A DNA stretch of 6,582 nt from Leptolyngbyaceae cyanobacterium CSSed165cm_216 (GCA_007135385.1 SLIY01000190.1:1-6582), one strand, 5' to 3'. Shown: positions 1-6,406, counted from the first letter of the stretch. The notes: a model not told the origin generated them from the letters alone. A program made the numbers and translations.

Positions 1-1706
1 AGCAAAAGCGCCTTACCATCCAGGTGGAAGCGGTGGCAGACGACACGACCACCATTCGCTCCCTTGATTGGGATCGCGATCGCTTTGATATCGAGTTTGG
101 CCTGCAAAATGGCACCACCTATAACTCGTATATTATTCGCGGCGACAAGGTGGCCCTGGTGGATACCTCCCACGCCAAATTCCGGGACCTGTACCTGAAA
201 ACCCTAACTGGGGAAATTGACCCCAAAACCATCGACTACCTGGTGATTAGCCACACTGAACCGGACCACAGTGGTTTGGTTGGGGATGTGCTAGAGCTGG
301 CTCCCCAGGCGACGGTGGTGGGGGCAAAAGTGGCGATCGCGTTTCTGGAAGACCTGGTGCATCGCCCCTTCGAGCGGCTAATTGTCAAAAACGGTGACAC
401 CCTAGAGCTGGGCCAGGGTCACACCCTAGAGTTTGTCAATGCCCCCAACCTGCACTGGCCCGACACCATCTTTACCTACGACCACAAGACCGGTGTCTTG
501 TTCACCTGCGATGCCTTTGGCCTGCACTATTGCAGCGACGCCACCTACGACGAAGATCTAGAGGCCATTTCCCCAGACTTTCGCTTTTACTACGAATGTC
601 TGATGGCCCCCAACGCCCGTTCGGTGCTGTCGGCCATGAAGCGGATGGCGGCTCTGCCCCCGGTTAATATTGTCGGTACCGGCCACGGCCCCCTGCTGCG
701 CTATAACGTGGCGGAACTGACGGGGCGCTACCAGCGTTGGAGCCAGGACAAGGCCAAGGCCGAAAACCTGGTGGCGGTATTCTATGTCTCTGACTACGGC
801 TTTAGCGATCGCGTCTCCCAGGCGATCGCCCGGGGCATCACCAAAACCGATGTGGCCGTCGAAATGATGGATATGCGCTCCGCTGACCCCCAGGAGGTGA
901 CCGAACTGGTGAGCCGGGCCAAGGGCATTGTGATTGGCATGCCCCCCGCCTCGGGTAACGGTGCCAAAGAAACCCAGGCCACCCTGGGCACGATTCTGGC
1001 CGCCGTCCATGGTAAGCAAACCATCGGCCTGCTCGAGTCCTACGGCGGCAACGACGAACCCATTGATCCCCTGTCCAATAAGTTTCAGGACTTAGATCTA
1101 GTTCAGTCCTTTGCCCCAATTCGAATTAAGGACACCCCCAGCGAAGGCCTCTACCAGTCCTGCGAAGAGGCCGGTACGGACCTGGGACAAACCCTGGTCC
1201 AGGCAGGCAAGCTGAAAAAGCTTAAGTCCTTAGATGCTGACCTGGAAAAGGCCCTGGGCCGCATCAGCAGCGGGCTGTACATCATTACCGCTAAAAAGGG
1301 TGAAGTCTCCGGCGCTATGTTGGCCTCCTGGGTTTCCCAGGCCAGCTTTCAGCCCTTGGGCTTTACGGTGGCGGTGGCCAAGGACCGGGCAATCGAGTCG
1401 CTGATGCAGATGGGTGACCAGTTTGTACTCAACGTGCTGGAAGAGGGTAAGCACCTACCCCTGATGAAGCACTTTCTGAAGCGGTTTGCCCCTGGGGCTG
1501 ATCGCTTCGCGGGGGTGCGCACCCGCCCCGCCACCAATGGCTCCCCCCTGCTGGCCGATGCCCTAGCCTACCTGGAGTGTGAGGTAGCCAGCCGTATGGA
1601 AGTGAGCGATCACTGGATTGTGTACTGTACGGTGCAGGATGGCAAGGTGTCTGACCCCGACGGGGTAACGGCGGTGCACCATCGCAAGGTGGGCAATTAT
1701 TACTAA
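1..1706 (+). CDS. flv3: Diflavin flavoprotein, class A (Flv3-like), 5' end cut by window edge
   Basis: Flavodiiron protein that reduces O2 to water with electrons from the photosynthetic chain; in cyanobacteria Flv1/Flv3 act as a cytosolic Mehler-like electron sink and Flv2/Flv4 protect photosystem II. Numbering from the Val codon at 24: metallo-beta-lactamase-like diiron domain about 15-240, flavodoxin-like FMN domain about 248-395 (YVSDYGFSD near 254-262), and C-terminal flavin reductase domain about 408-560. The full diiron ligand set is visible: H77, E79, D81, H82 (SHTEPDHSG), H144, D163 and H221. In the family, Flv3 and Flv4 keep these ligands while Flv1 and Flv2 lose several, so this is the catalytic class. 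Flv3 is preferred over Flv4 because no sll0218-like gene and no flv2 follow; the symbol is less certain than the class. The frame stays open upstream of the GTG at 24, encoding QKRLTIQ, which resembles the family N-terminus, and no ribosome binding site precedes that GTG. The real start is therefore off the left edge. The stop is TAA at 1704-1706. Confidence 0.93.
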   Translation, partial: QKRLTIQVEAVADDTTTIRSLDWDRDRFDIEFGLQNGTTYNSYIIRGDKVALVDTSHAKFRDLYLKTLTGEIDPKTIDYLVISHTEPDHSGLVGDVLELAPQATVVGAKVAIAFLEDLVHRPFERLIVKNGDTLELGQGHTLEFVNAPNLHWPDTIFTYDHKTGVLFTCDAFGLHYCSDATYDEDLEAISPDFRFYYECLMAPNARSVLSAMKRMAALPPVNIVGTGHGPLLRYNVAELTGRYQRWSQDKAKAENLVAVFYVSDYGFSDRVSQAIARGITKTDVAVEMMDMRSADPQEVTELVSRAKGIVIGMPPASGNGAKETQATLGTILAAVHGKQTIGLLESYGGNDEPIDPLSNKFQDLDLVQSFAPIRIKDTPSEGLYQSCEEAGTDLGQTLVQAGKLKKLKSLDADLEKALGRISSGLYIITAKKGEVSGAMLASWVSQASFQPLGFTVAVAKDRAIESLMQMGDQFVLNVLEEGKHLPLMKHFLKRFAPGADRFAGVRTRPATNGSPLLADALAYLECEVASRMEVSDHWIVYCTVQDGKVSDPDGVTAVHHRKVGNYY

Positions 1707-1996
1707 GGTATGCGCCTCAACCTGAAGTACCCCCTAGAAGGGATAGGGCCGCGTAGGGTGTCTATGATTGGACCTGCTTCAGCCATGCTCTGGTCCATGC
1801 CGATGGTGAATATTCGGCCAAGCACTAGGATGCTCAAGATAAGGGTCCATACCGGGAAATGGAGACGGCATTGCAGGCTCCCCAGAATGATGGTGTTTTC
1901 AGTGTAGGCCAGAGAGATAGAACTCGTGCCTTGTGGCTACATTAGGTGACAGGTGGCAGGTATCAGGGGGCAGGTGCCATCTTGCGCCAGGGTGCA
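1707..1996. other. Convergent intergenic spacer between flv3 and lepA
   Basis: This 290-bp spacer separates two genes whose 3' ends face each other. I see no convincing intrinsic terminator for either one: there is no GC-rich stem followed by a T run on either strand. It contains a degenerate 7-bp tandem repeat near the lepA end and a 77-codon open frame without a usable start on the minus strand. The plus-strand frame 1710-1907 (65 codons) is rich in Met and Arg and resembles no family I know, so it is not called as a gene. Confidence 0.7.
1945..1979. repeat. Degenerate heptanucleotide tandem repeat (STRR-like), five units
   Basis: Five consecutive 7-bp units fit the consensus GGTGNCA with no gaps, starting at 1945, 1952, 1959, 1966 and 1973. 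Units 1, 2 and 5 fit it exactly, unit 3 differs at two positions and unit 4 at one. Short tandemly repeated repetitive (STRR) heptamers are known from intergenic regions of filamentous cyanobacteria, and this looks like an aged copy. The 8-mer CATTAGGT occurs at 1940-1947, overlapping the first unit, and again at 1995-2002, overlapping the lepA stop codon. No function is evident. Confidence 0.7.
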
Positions 1997-3802
1997 TTAG
2001 GTTAGCTTCAAGACGGCCATGAAGGCTTCTTGGGGCACATCGACGGTACCGATCGCCTTCAGCCGCTTTTTACCCTTGGCCTGCTTTTGCAGTAGTTTCT
2101 TCTTCCGGGAAATGTCACCGCCGTAGCATTTGGCCAGCACGTCTTTGCGTAGGGCTGGGATGCTCTCGCTGGCGATAATCCGGCTACCAATGGCGGCCTG
2201 CAGGGGAATTTTGAACTGGTGCCGGGGGATCAGTTCTTTTAGCTTTTCCACCAGGGCTTTGCCCACGTAGTAGGCCTTGTCGCGGTGGACAATGGAGGCC
2301 AAAGAATCGACCGGATCGCCGTTGATTAAGATGTCGAGGCGGGACAGGGGATTCTCGCGGTAGCCGATCAGGTGGTATTCCATGCTGGCATACCCCTTAG
2401 TCCGGGACTTCATCTGGTCGAAGAAGTCAGTCACCACCTCCGCCAGGGGGACCTCATACACCAGGGTGGTACGGCCCTGGGCCAGGTACTTCATGTCTTT
2501 GAAGTCGCCCCGACGGGACTGGCAGAGCTCCATCAAAGGACCGACATAGTCTTCCGGGGTGATCATTTCCAGGCGCACATAGGGCTCTTCGATTTTTTCC
2601 CGGGCCTGGGGGTCGGGTAGGGTGCTGGGGTTGTCAATTTCCAGCACTTCTCCCTGGATGGTGGTCACCCGGTAGATAACCGAGGGGGCGGTGGTAATCA
2701 GATCCAGGTTGTATTCCCGTTCTAGGCGCTCTTGGACAATTTCCATGTGCAGCAGCCCCAAAAAGCCGCAGCGGAAGCCAAACCCCATGGCGCTGGAGGT
2801 CTCGGGCTCATACTGCAGGGCGGCGTCGCTCAGGCGTAGCTTTTCCAGGGCTTCCCGCAGTTCTTCGAACTGGTCCGCCATGGTGGGAAATAGGCCACAG
2901 AACACCATGGGCTTGGCCTCGGTGTAGCCGGGTAGGGGCTGGTCGGCGGGGGCTTGGGCCAGGGTAATGGTGTCACCCACTCGGGCGTCCTCCACGGCTT
3001 TAATGGAGGCAGCAAAGTAGCCCACTTCTCCAGCATGCAGCTCTTCGACCTGGACTTGGGTGGGGGCCAGTACCCCCAGTTCATCAATTTCGTATTCTTT
3101 GCCAGAGGCCATCAGCCGCACGTTGTCTTTGCGGCGAATGCTGCCATCCATCACCCGAAAATAGACGATCACCCCCCGGTAGGGGTCGTAATAGCTGTCA
3201 AAAATCAGTGCCCGTAAGGGTTTGCCAGTGGTATCTTCTGGCGGTGGCACCAGGTAGACGATGGACTCTAAAATCTCGTCGATACCCACCCCTTCTTTGG
3301 CCGAGGCCAGAATGGCGTCGCTACAGTCTAGGCCAATGATGTCTTCAATTTCCTGCTTGATCCGATCGGGTTCGGCCCCGGGCAAATCAATTTTGTTGAG
3401 GACGGGAATAATTTCTAGATCATTTTCTAGGGCCAGGTAGACGTTGGCCAGGGTTTGGGCTTCCACCCCCTGGGAAGCGTCCACCACCAGCAAAGCCCCT
3501 TCGCAGGCAATCAGCGATCGCGACACCTCGTAGGAAAAATCCACATGACCAGGGGTGTCGATCAGATTCAGGATATAGTCCTTGCCATCCTTGGCCCGGT
3601 AGTTCATCCGGGCCGCCTGTAACTTAATGGTGATTCCCCGCTCCCGTTCCAAGTCCATACTGTCAAGGAACTGGGCTTTCATATCGCGATCGCTGACGGT
3701 ACCAGTACGCTGGAGCAGCCGGTCGGCCAGGGTCGACTTGCCATGATCAATGTGGGCAATAATCGAGAAATTGCGAATTTGAGAGACGGGAACCTCTGTC
3801 AT
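1997..3802 (-). CDS. lepA: Elongation factor 4 (LepA), translational GTPase
   Basis: LepA/EF-4 is a ribosome-associated GTPase related to EF-G, implicated in back-translocation and in translation initiation or ribosome assembly. The protein is 601 residues, close to the usual ~600. All GTPase motifs are present: G1 AHIDHGKST at 16-24, G2 RERGIT at 53-58, G3 DTPGH at 82-86, G4 NKID at 136-139 and G5 SAK at 167-169. Domain II, the EF-G-like domains and the LepA-specific C-terminal domain follow; the last ends in a Lys-rich stretch and PQEAFMAVLKL. I chose the ATG at 3802 because MTEVPVSQIRNFSIIAHIDH matches the family N-terminus. The in-frame ATG at 3868 would add 22 unrelated residues (601 versus 623). 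No clear Shine-Dalgarno precedes 3802, which is common in cyanobacteria. The gene stands alone: convergent with flv3 and divergent from the small RHH gene. Confidence 0.97.
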   Translation of the reverse strand: MTEVPVSQIRNFSIIAHIDHGKSTLADRLLQRTGTVSDRDMKAQFLDSMDLERERGITIKLQAARMNYRAKDGKDYILNLIDTPGHVDFSYEVSRSLIACEGALLVVDASQGVEAQTLANVYLALENDLEIIPVLNKIDLPGAEPDRIKQEIEDIIGLDCSDAILASAKEGVGIDEILESIVYLVPPPEDTTGKPLRALIFDSYYDPYRGVIVYFRVMDGSIRRKDNVRLMASGKEYEIDELGVLAPTQVQVEELHAGEVGYFAASIKAVEDARVGDTITLAQAPADQPLPGYTEAKPMVFCGLFPTMADQFEELREALEKLRLSDAALQYEPETSSAMGFGFRCGFLGLLHMEIVQERLEREYNLDLITTAPSVIYRVTTIQGEVLEIDNPSTLPDPQAREKIEEPYVRLEMITPEDYVGPLMELCQSRRGDFKDMKYLAQGRTTLVYEVPLAEVVTDFFDQMKSRTKGYASMEYHLIGYRENPLSRLDILINGDPVDSLASIVHRDKAYYVGKALVEKLKELIPRHQFKIPLQAAIGSRIIASESIPALRKDVLAKCYGGDISRKKKLLQKQAKGKKRLKAIGTVDVPQEAFMAVLKLT

Positions 3803-3844
3803 ACAAGCGTGACCAATCCATAAAAAAGTTAACAGACTGCTCCC

Positions 3845-3850
3845 ATTGTA
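3845..3850 (-). promoter_or_regulatory. Candidate -10 box of lepA
   Basis: On the minus strand this reads TACAAT, five of six matches to TATAAT. It would place a transcription start about 36 nt before the lepA ATG. No good -35 hexamer lies at the right distance. The box sits inside a small inverted repeat, CCCA (3842-3845) and TGGG (3852-3855), that could bind a regulator. This is an inference from consensus only. Confidence 0.3.
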
Positions 3851-3877
3851 GTGGGTTGCCTTGCCCAATGCTCATCG

Positions 3878-3896
3878 CTAATCAGGTGGGGATTAG
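3878..3896. promoter_or_regulatory. Inverted repeat CTAATC-N7-GATTAG, candidate operator
   Basis: Two perfect 6-bp arms, CTAATC at 3878-3883 and GATTAG at 3891-3896, are separated by seven bases. The repeat lies between divergent lepA and the small RHH gene, just upstream of a TAGAAT hexamer at 3905-3910. It covers the place where the -35 element would sit. Ribbon-helix-helix proteins often bind symmetric operators upstream of their own genes, so autoregulation is plausible but not shown. Confidence 0.4.
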
Positions 3897-3904
3897 TCTA
3901 TGTA

Positions 3905-3910
3905 TAGAAT
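3905..3910 (+). promoter_or_regulatory. Candidate -10 box of the RHH gene
   Basis: TAGAAT matches TATAAT at five of six positions and stands about 40 bp before the preferred start codon at 3951. The -35 region is poor and is covered by the inverted repeat 3878-3896, as expected for a repressible or activator-dependent promoter. If this box is used, the upstream ATG at 3900 cannot be the start because it precedes the transcript. Confidence 0.3.
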
Positions 3911-3950
3911 ACCCTTAGAAATAGCGATGCAAAAGGATATAGGTACTGGT

Positions 3951-4172
3951 ATGGCCGAGTCAGGTTCCCTCTCGTCAGAAAAGGTCGAGCTGTCCATTCA
4001 GCTCGATAAAGAACTACTAGATCAAGTCGGCCATCTAACCCAGGACCCCAGTAAAGTGATTGAGGTGGCCCTACGGCAATGGTTACGGGGCGATCGCCGC
4101 TATGAAGATGACTTAGTTCGCACCCTACCCCGCAATCCCACGGTGCCGCCCAAAGGCGAGTGGAACGATTAA
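3951..4172 (+). CDS. Small ribbon-helix-helix (CopG/CcdA-like) protein, orphan
   Basis: The protein has 73 residues from the preferred ATG at 3951. Residues 11-17 (KVELSIQ) look like the DNA-contacting beta strand, 19-30 (DKELLDQVGHLT) like helix A, and 32-47 (DPSKVIEVALRQWLRG) like helix B of a ribbon-helix-helix fold. A polar, proline-containing tail follows and ends in PPKGEWND. RHH proteins dimerise through the strand and bind DNA; many are antitoxins, whose tail binds the toxin. Here no toxin gene is adjacent: lepA is divergent and the next gene is a histidine kinase, so a free-standing regulator or solitary antitoxin-like protein fits better. In-frame ATGs at 3900 and 3927 are alternatives (90 or 81 residues). 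I prefer 3951 because AGG at 3941-3943 is suitably placed upstream and the added residues show no RHH features. The function is inferred from fold alone. Confidence 0.75.
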   Translation: MAESGSLSSEKVELSIQLDKELLDQVGHLTQDPSKVIEVALRQWLRGDRRYEDDLVRTLPRNPTVPPKGEWND

Positions 4173-4194
4173 CCCCCCTAGGGGTGTCACCCCT
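4173..4194 (+). terminator. GC-rich inverted repeats after the RHH gene; weak terminator or attenuator candidate
   Basis: Right after the RHH stop codon, AGGGGTG (4180-4186) and CACCCCT (4188-4194) form a near-perfect inverted repeat. As RNA this can fold as a 6-bp stem with a GUC loop. The same G block can pair instead with the preceding C run, giving the palindrome CCCCTAGGGG at 4175-4184. No T run follows, so it does not meet the usual definition of an intrinsic terminator, and read-through into the kinase gene is possible. Confidence 0.35.
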
Positions 4195-4201
4195 CATACT
4201 C

Positions 4202-4231
4202 TTGGCATTCGTCCCACCCCTCGGTTAGGAT
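4202..4231 (+). promoter_or_regulatory. Candidate promoter of the histidine kinase gene
   Basis: TTGGCA at 4202-4207 matches the -35 consensus at five of six positions. After 18 bp comes TAGGAT at 4226-4231, four of six matches to the -10 consensus. The expected start near 4238 would give a leader of about 24 nt before the ATG at 4262. This suggests that the kinase can be transcribed separately from the RHH gene. Identified by consensus match only. Confidence 0.35.
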
Positions 4232-4261
4232 TCGGGAAAATACACCTAGCCGCTTTACACC

Positions 4262-6109
4262 ATGGGTCAATCCGACCTGATGACATCTTTAGACTTTGCC
4301 CAAGACGTTACCCAGGCTACCCCGATCGCCCCCAGGGGGGTTGAGCCGTCTGGGGTGGTGATGTTGCTCAATCCAGCGGGGATATTGGAATCAGTACAGC
4401 CCCTGGGGGAAAAGTCAATTCAGCCAGCCCTGGCGGCTAGTTGGGTGGGGCGTCATTTGGCGGAAGTGATTGCTTTTGACTCCAACCCCAGTCTGAATCA
4501 GGCCCTGGAAACAGTGCAGTGCTTGGGGCCAGGGGTACAGTTATCTGGCCGGTGTCCGTTGGGAGCCCATAGCTTGGCGAGTCAGTGGCACTTACAAGGT
4601 ATCCCCGGTCCCGATGGCCAATTGTTTCGGATTAATGCCATTGGCTACTGGCTGAATCTAGAGAGTTTGGGGGATAACCCTTGGTTTGTTCCCACCCTGC
4701 CGCCCCCTGGCCATGTGGCTCTCTTACCAGAGGCCAGCAGTGCCAATGATTGCGCCCAACTGCAAGCCTACTCCCCCCGACTGAACCAAATTACCCGCAA
4801 TGTGCGTTGGACCCTGGATTTAGATATTATTCGTCAGCAGACTGTAGAGGGCTTGGGCGATCTGTTTGGGGTTAATCGCTGCATTGTGTGCAGTTATCAC
4901 CCCAATCCCCAGCAAGCATTGGTAGTAGCGGAATATTTGCAGACGAGTGCCTGGCCCAGTTGGCAGGGGCAATCACTCCCCCCCGGCGACCTGGCTCACT
5001 TGGAGGCGGTTACCCAAACCTCCATTGCCCTATTGACCCAGTCCCAGGCCCACAGCGATCAGTCATTGGTGGCGGTAGCCACCCGCTATCAAAAAGAAAT
5101 TAATGGCTTTATTTTGCTCTACAGTGTAGGCCGGTCCTGGTCTCAGGTGGAGCTTAGTTTAATCACCGATTTGGCTGACCAGGTGGGGACGGCGATCGCC
5201 CATGCGACGTTATTTAGCGAAAGTCATGCCCTAGCCATTAAGCTGCAACAGGCTAACGCCAACTTGATTGAGAAACAACGGGAGTTTCAAGCGGCCCGTC
5301 GCCAGGCAGAAGAGGCAAGACTTCAAGCAGAGGAGGCCTCCCGCCTAAAAAGTGAATTTTTGGCCAATACCTCCCATGAATTGCGCACCCCCCTCAATGG
5401 CATGATCGGCTTCCTGCGGCTGGTGCTGGACGGCATGGCCGATGATCCGGTTGAGCAAGAAGAGTTCATCCAGGAGGCGCACAAATCCGCGATTCACCTG
5501 CTGGATTTAATTAACGACGTGCTCGATATCGCCAAAATTGAAGCCGGTAAGATGGCGATCGACATGGGGCCAGTTAATCTGCAAGAGCTACTTGTGGACC
5601 TGGGCAATTTCATGCGTCCCCAGGCGGAACAGAGGGGATTATATTTGAAAATTCTGTTGCCCGCCACTCGGGATGAGATTGTGGTGCACAGCAACTATCA
5701 GCGCCTACGGCAAGTACTGCTGAACTTGATGGGCAATGCGATTAAATTCACCCATGACGGGGGAGTCACCATTAAAGCTGAAGTTAAACCCCAAAAAGCA
5801 GCCTACAAAGATCAGCTATGGCCGGGGGTGGTGAAAATTAGCGTGGTTGATACCGGAATTGGAGTTTCCCTAGAAAAGCAAGACCGACTGTTTCAAAGCT
5901 TTAGCCAGGTAGACGGCGATCGCACCCGTCAGTATGGCGGCACTGGTCTCGGCTTGTTTATTTCCCAGCGCTTGGTAGAGGCGATGGGGGGAGTGACACA
6001 GTTTATCAGCATGGGAGAAGGTCTAGGATCAACGGTCACGTTCACCTCCCTGCTATATCAAGAGCCGGTGATGATTGATAAGGAACCGTTATATCCGCCC
6101 ACCGCCTAG
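4262..6109 (+). CDS. Soluble PAS-GAF sensor histidine kinase
   Basis: A 615-residue histidine kinase without membrane segments, so a cytosolic sensor. Residues about 30-135 look like a divergent PAS domain. A GAF domain spans about 183-318 and opens with WTLDLDIIRQQT, the start seen in phytochrome-type GAFs. A charged coiled coil (about 322-365, rich in QAEEA) leads to the HisKA H-box FLANTSHELRTPLNGMIGF with phospho-acceptor H372. The ATPase domain has the N-box (N488, N492), G1 DTGIG at 530-534, F-box F544/F547 and G2 GGTGLGL at 559-565, so it should be catalytically competent. The GAF carries C207 and C210 (RCIVC), but I see no standard bilin-binding Cys-His motif. No receiver domain is attached and no response regulator is nearby, so its target is unknown. 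The ATG at 4262 gives the longest form; the ATG at 4280 is possible. Neither has a clear Shine-Dalgarno. I cannot assign it to a named Hik. Confidence 0.93.
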   Translation: MGQSDLMTSLDFAQDVTQATPIAPRGVEPSGVVMLLNPAGILESVQPLGEKSIQPALAASWVGRHLAEVIAFDSNPSLNQALETVQCLGPGVQLSGRCPLGAHSLASQWHLQGIPGPDGQLFRINAIGYWLNLESLGDNPWFVPTLPPPGHVALLPEASSANDCAQLQAYSPRLNQITRNVRWTLDLDIIRQQTVEGLGDLFGVNRCIVCSYHPNPQQALVVAEYLQTSAWPSWQGQSLPPGDLAHLEAVTQTSIALLTQSQAHSDQSLVAVATRYQKEINGFILLYSVGRSWSQVELSLITDLADQVGTAIAHATLFSESHALAIKLQQANANLIEKQREFQAARRQAEEARLQAEEASRLKSEFLANTSHELRTPLNGMIGFLRLVLDGMADDPVEQEEFIQEAHKSAIHLLDLINDVLDIAKIEAGKMAIDMGPVNLQELLVDLGNFMRPQAEQRGLYLKILLPATRDEIVVHSNYQRLRQVLLNLMGNAIKFTHDGGVTIKAEVKPQKAAYKDQLWPGVVKISVVDTGIGVSLEKQDRLFQSFSQVDGDRTRQYGGTGLGLFISQRLVEAMGGVTQFISMGEGLGSTVTFTSLLYQEPVMIDKEPLYPPTA

Positions 6110-6116
6110 GCGATGC

Positions 6117-6142
6117 CCCTAAACGACGTCCCTAAACGATGT
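6117..6142. repeat. 13-bp tandem duplication at the 3' junction of two convergent genes
   Basis: CCCTAAACGAYGT occurs twice without a gap, at 6117-6129 and 6130-6142, differing only at the Y position. The second copy contains the stop codon and last codons of the minus-strand 88-residue gene, and the first fills most of the 22-bp gap to the kinase stop. It looks like a small slippage duplication. Because 13 is not a multiple of 3, the spare copy is out of frame. Confidence 0.8.
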
Positions 6143-6398
6143 TGGTCCACCAGATGTAAGTCAACAGACCCATCACCGCCGTTCCGGCCAATATATCCCG
6201 CTGCTGTGCCACGAAATACCTAACGCTAGCCCCAAACTCCCGCAGGGCTCTGCGTCGGGTATGGCCTAGCTCTTGCATCAACCGTTTGACCTCGACGTCC
6301 ACCTCGTCGATGGAGAGTTCGTCGCGGCGATAGGCTGCTTCGATATCGTCTAGCTTGCGCCAGTAGGTTTGGGTAGCACCCAGCAAATCAGTCAGCAT
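6132..6398 (-). CDS. Conserved-looking 88-residue protein of unknown function with one C-terminal membrane segment
   Basis: I do not recognise the family. Residues 1-65 are charged and probably helical, with acidic residues at 17-38 and a basic stretch around HTRRRALR (46-53). Residues about 69-85 (ILAGTAVMGLLTYIWW) form one hydrophobic segment near the C-terminus. This suggests a tail-anchored or single-pass protein with its helical part in the cytoplasm. The ATG at 6396-6398 is well supported by AAGGAG eight bases upstream. The gene is convergent with the kinase gene, with 22 bp between stop codons and no room for a separate terminator, so the two transcripts probably overlap at their 3' ends. 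Coding is supported by the strong ribosome binding site and protein-like composition, not by recognised homology. Confidence 0.8.
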   Translation of the reverse strand: MLTDLLGATQTYWRKLDDIEAAYRRDELSIDEVDVEVKRLMQELGHTRRRALREFGASVRYFVAQQRDILAGTAVMGLLTYIWWTNIV

Positions 6399-6406
6399 CG
6401 AGCCAA

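Larger units (their letters stand above)
76..5923. repeat. HIP1 palindromes (GCGATCGC), nine dispersed copies
   Basis: Perfect copies start at 76, 333, 805, 822, 3514, 3686, 4090, 5192 and 5916, about one per 730 bp. All lie inside coding regions: four in flv3, two in lepA, one in the RHH gene and two in the kinase gene. HIP1 is a highly over-represented octamer of many cyanobacterial genomes; its role is not settled. The span given here covers the first to the last copy, not a continuous element. Confidence 0.95.

Noticed and set aside
558..1119. Several minus-strand open frames inside flv3
   Set aside because: They lie wholly opposite a clearly conserved gene, have His-, Gly- and Arg-rich shadow composition and lack homology I can recognise.
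1710..1907. Plus-strand 65-codon frame beginning three bases after the flv3 stop
   Set aside because: The composition is Met- and Arg-rich with no recognisable domain, no ribosome binding site stands out, and the opposite strand reads more like a protein. It is probably a shadow.
1703..2002. The spacer as a MITE with terminal inverted repeats
   Set aside because: The ends (CTAAGGT and CTAACCTAA read inward) match only about 11 of 15 positions with a gap, and both overlap stop codons. No target duplication or transposase remnant was seen.
3803..3868. Longer LepA form starting at the ATG at 3868
   Set aside because: The extra 22 residues do not resemble LepA, while the Met at 3802 begins the family-typical N-terminus. 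A candidate -10 box at 3845-3850 also lies inside the extension.
3898..4197. Minus-strand 99-codon frame opposite the RHH gene
   Set aside because: It is rich in Arg, Trp and Cys with no domain, and the plus-strand frame has a coherent ribbon-helix-helix pattern. Only one is likely real.
3951..4261. Complete type II toxin-antitoxin module
   Set aside because: No second small gene lies beside the RHH gene: only an 89-bp spacer separates it from the histidine kinase.
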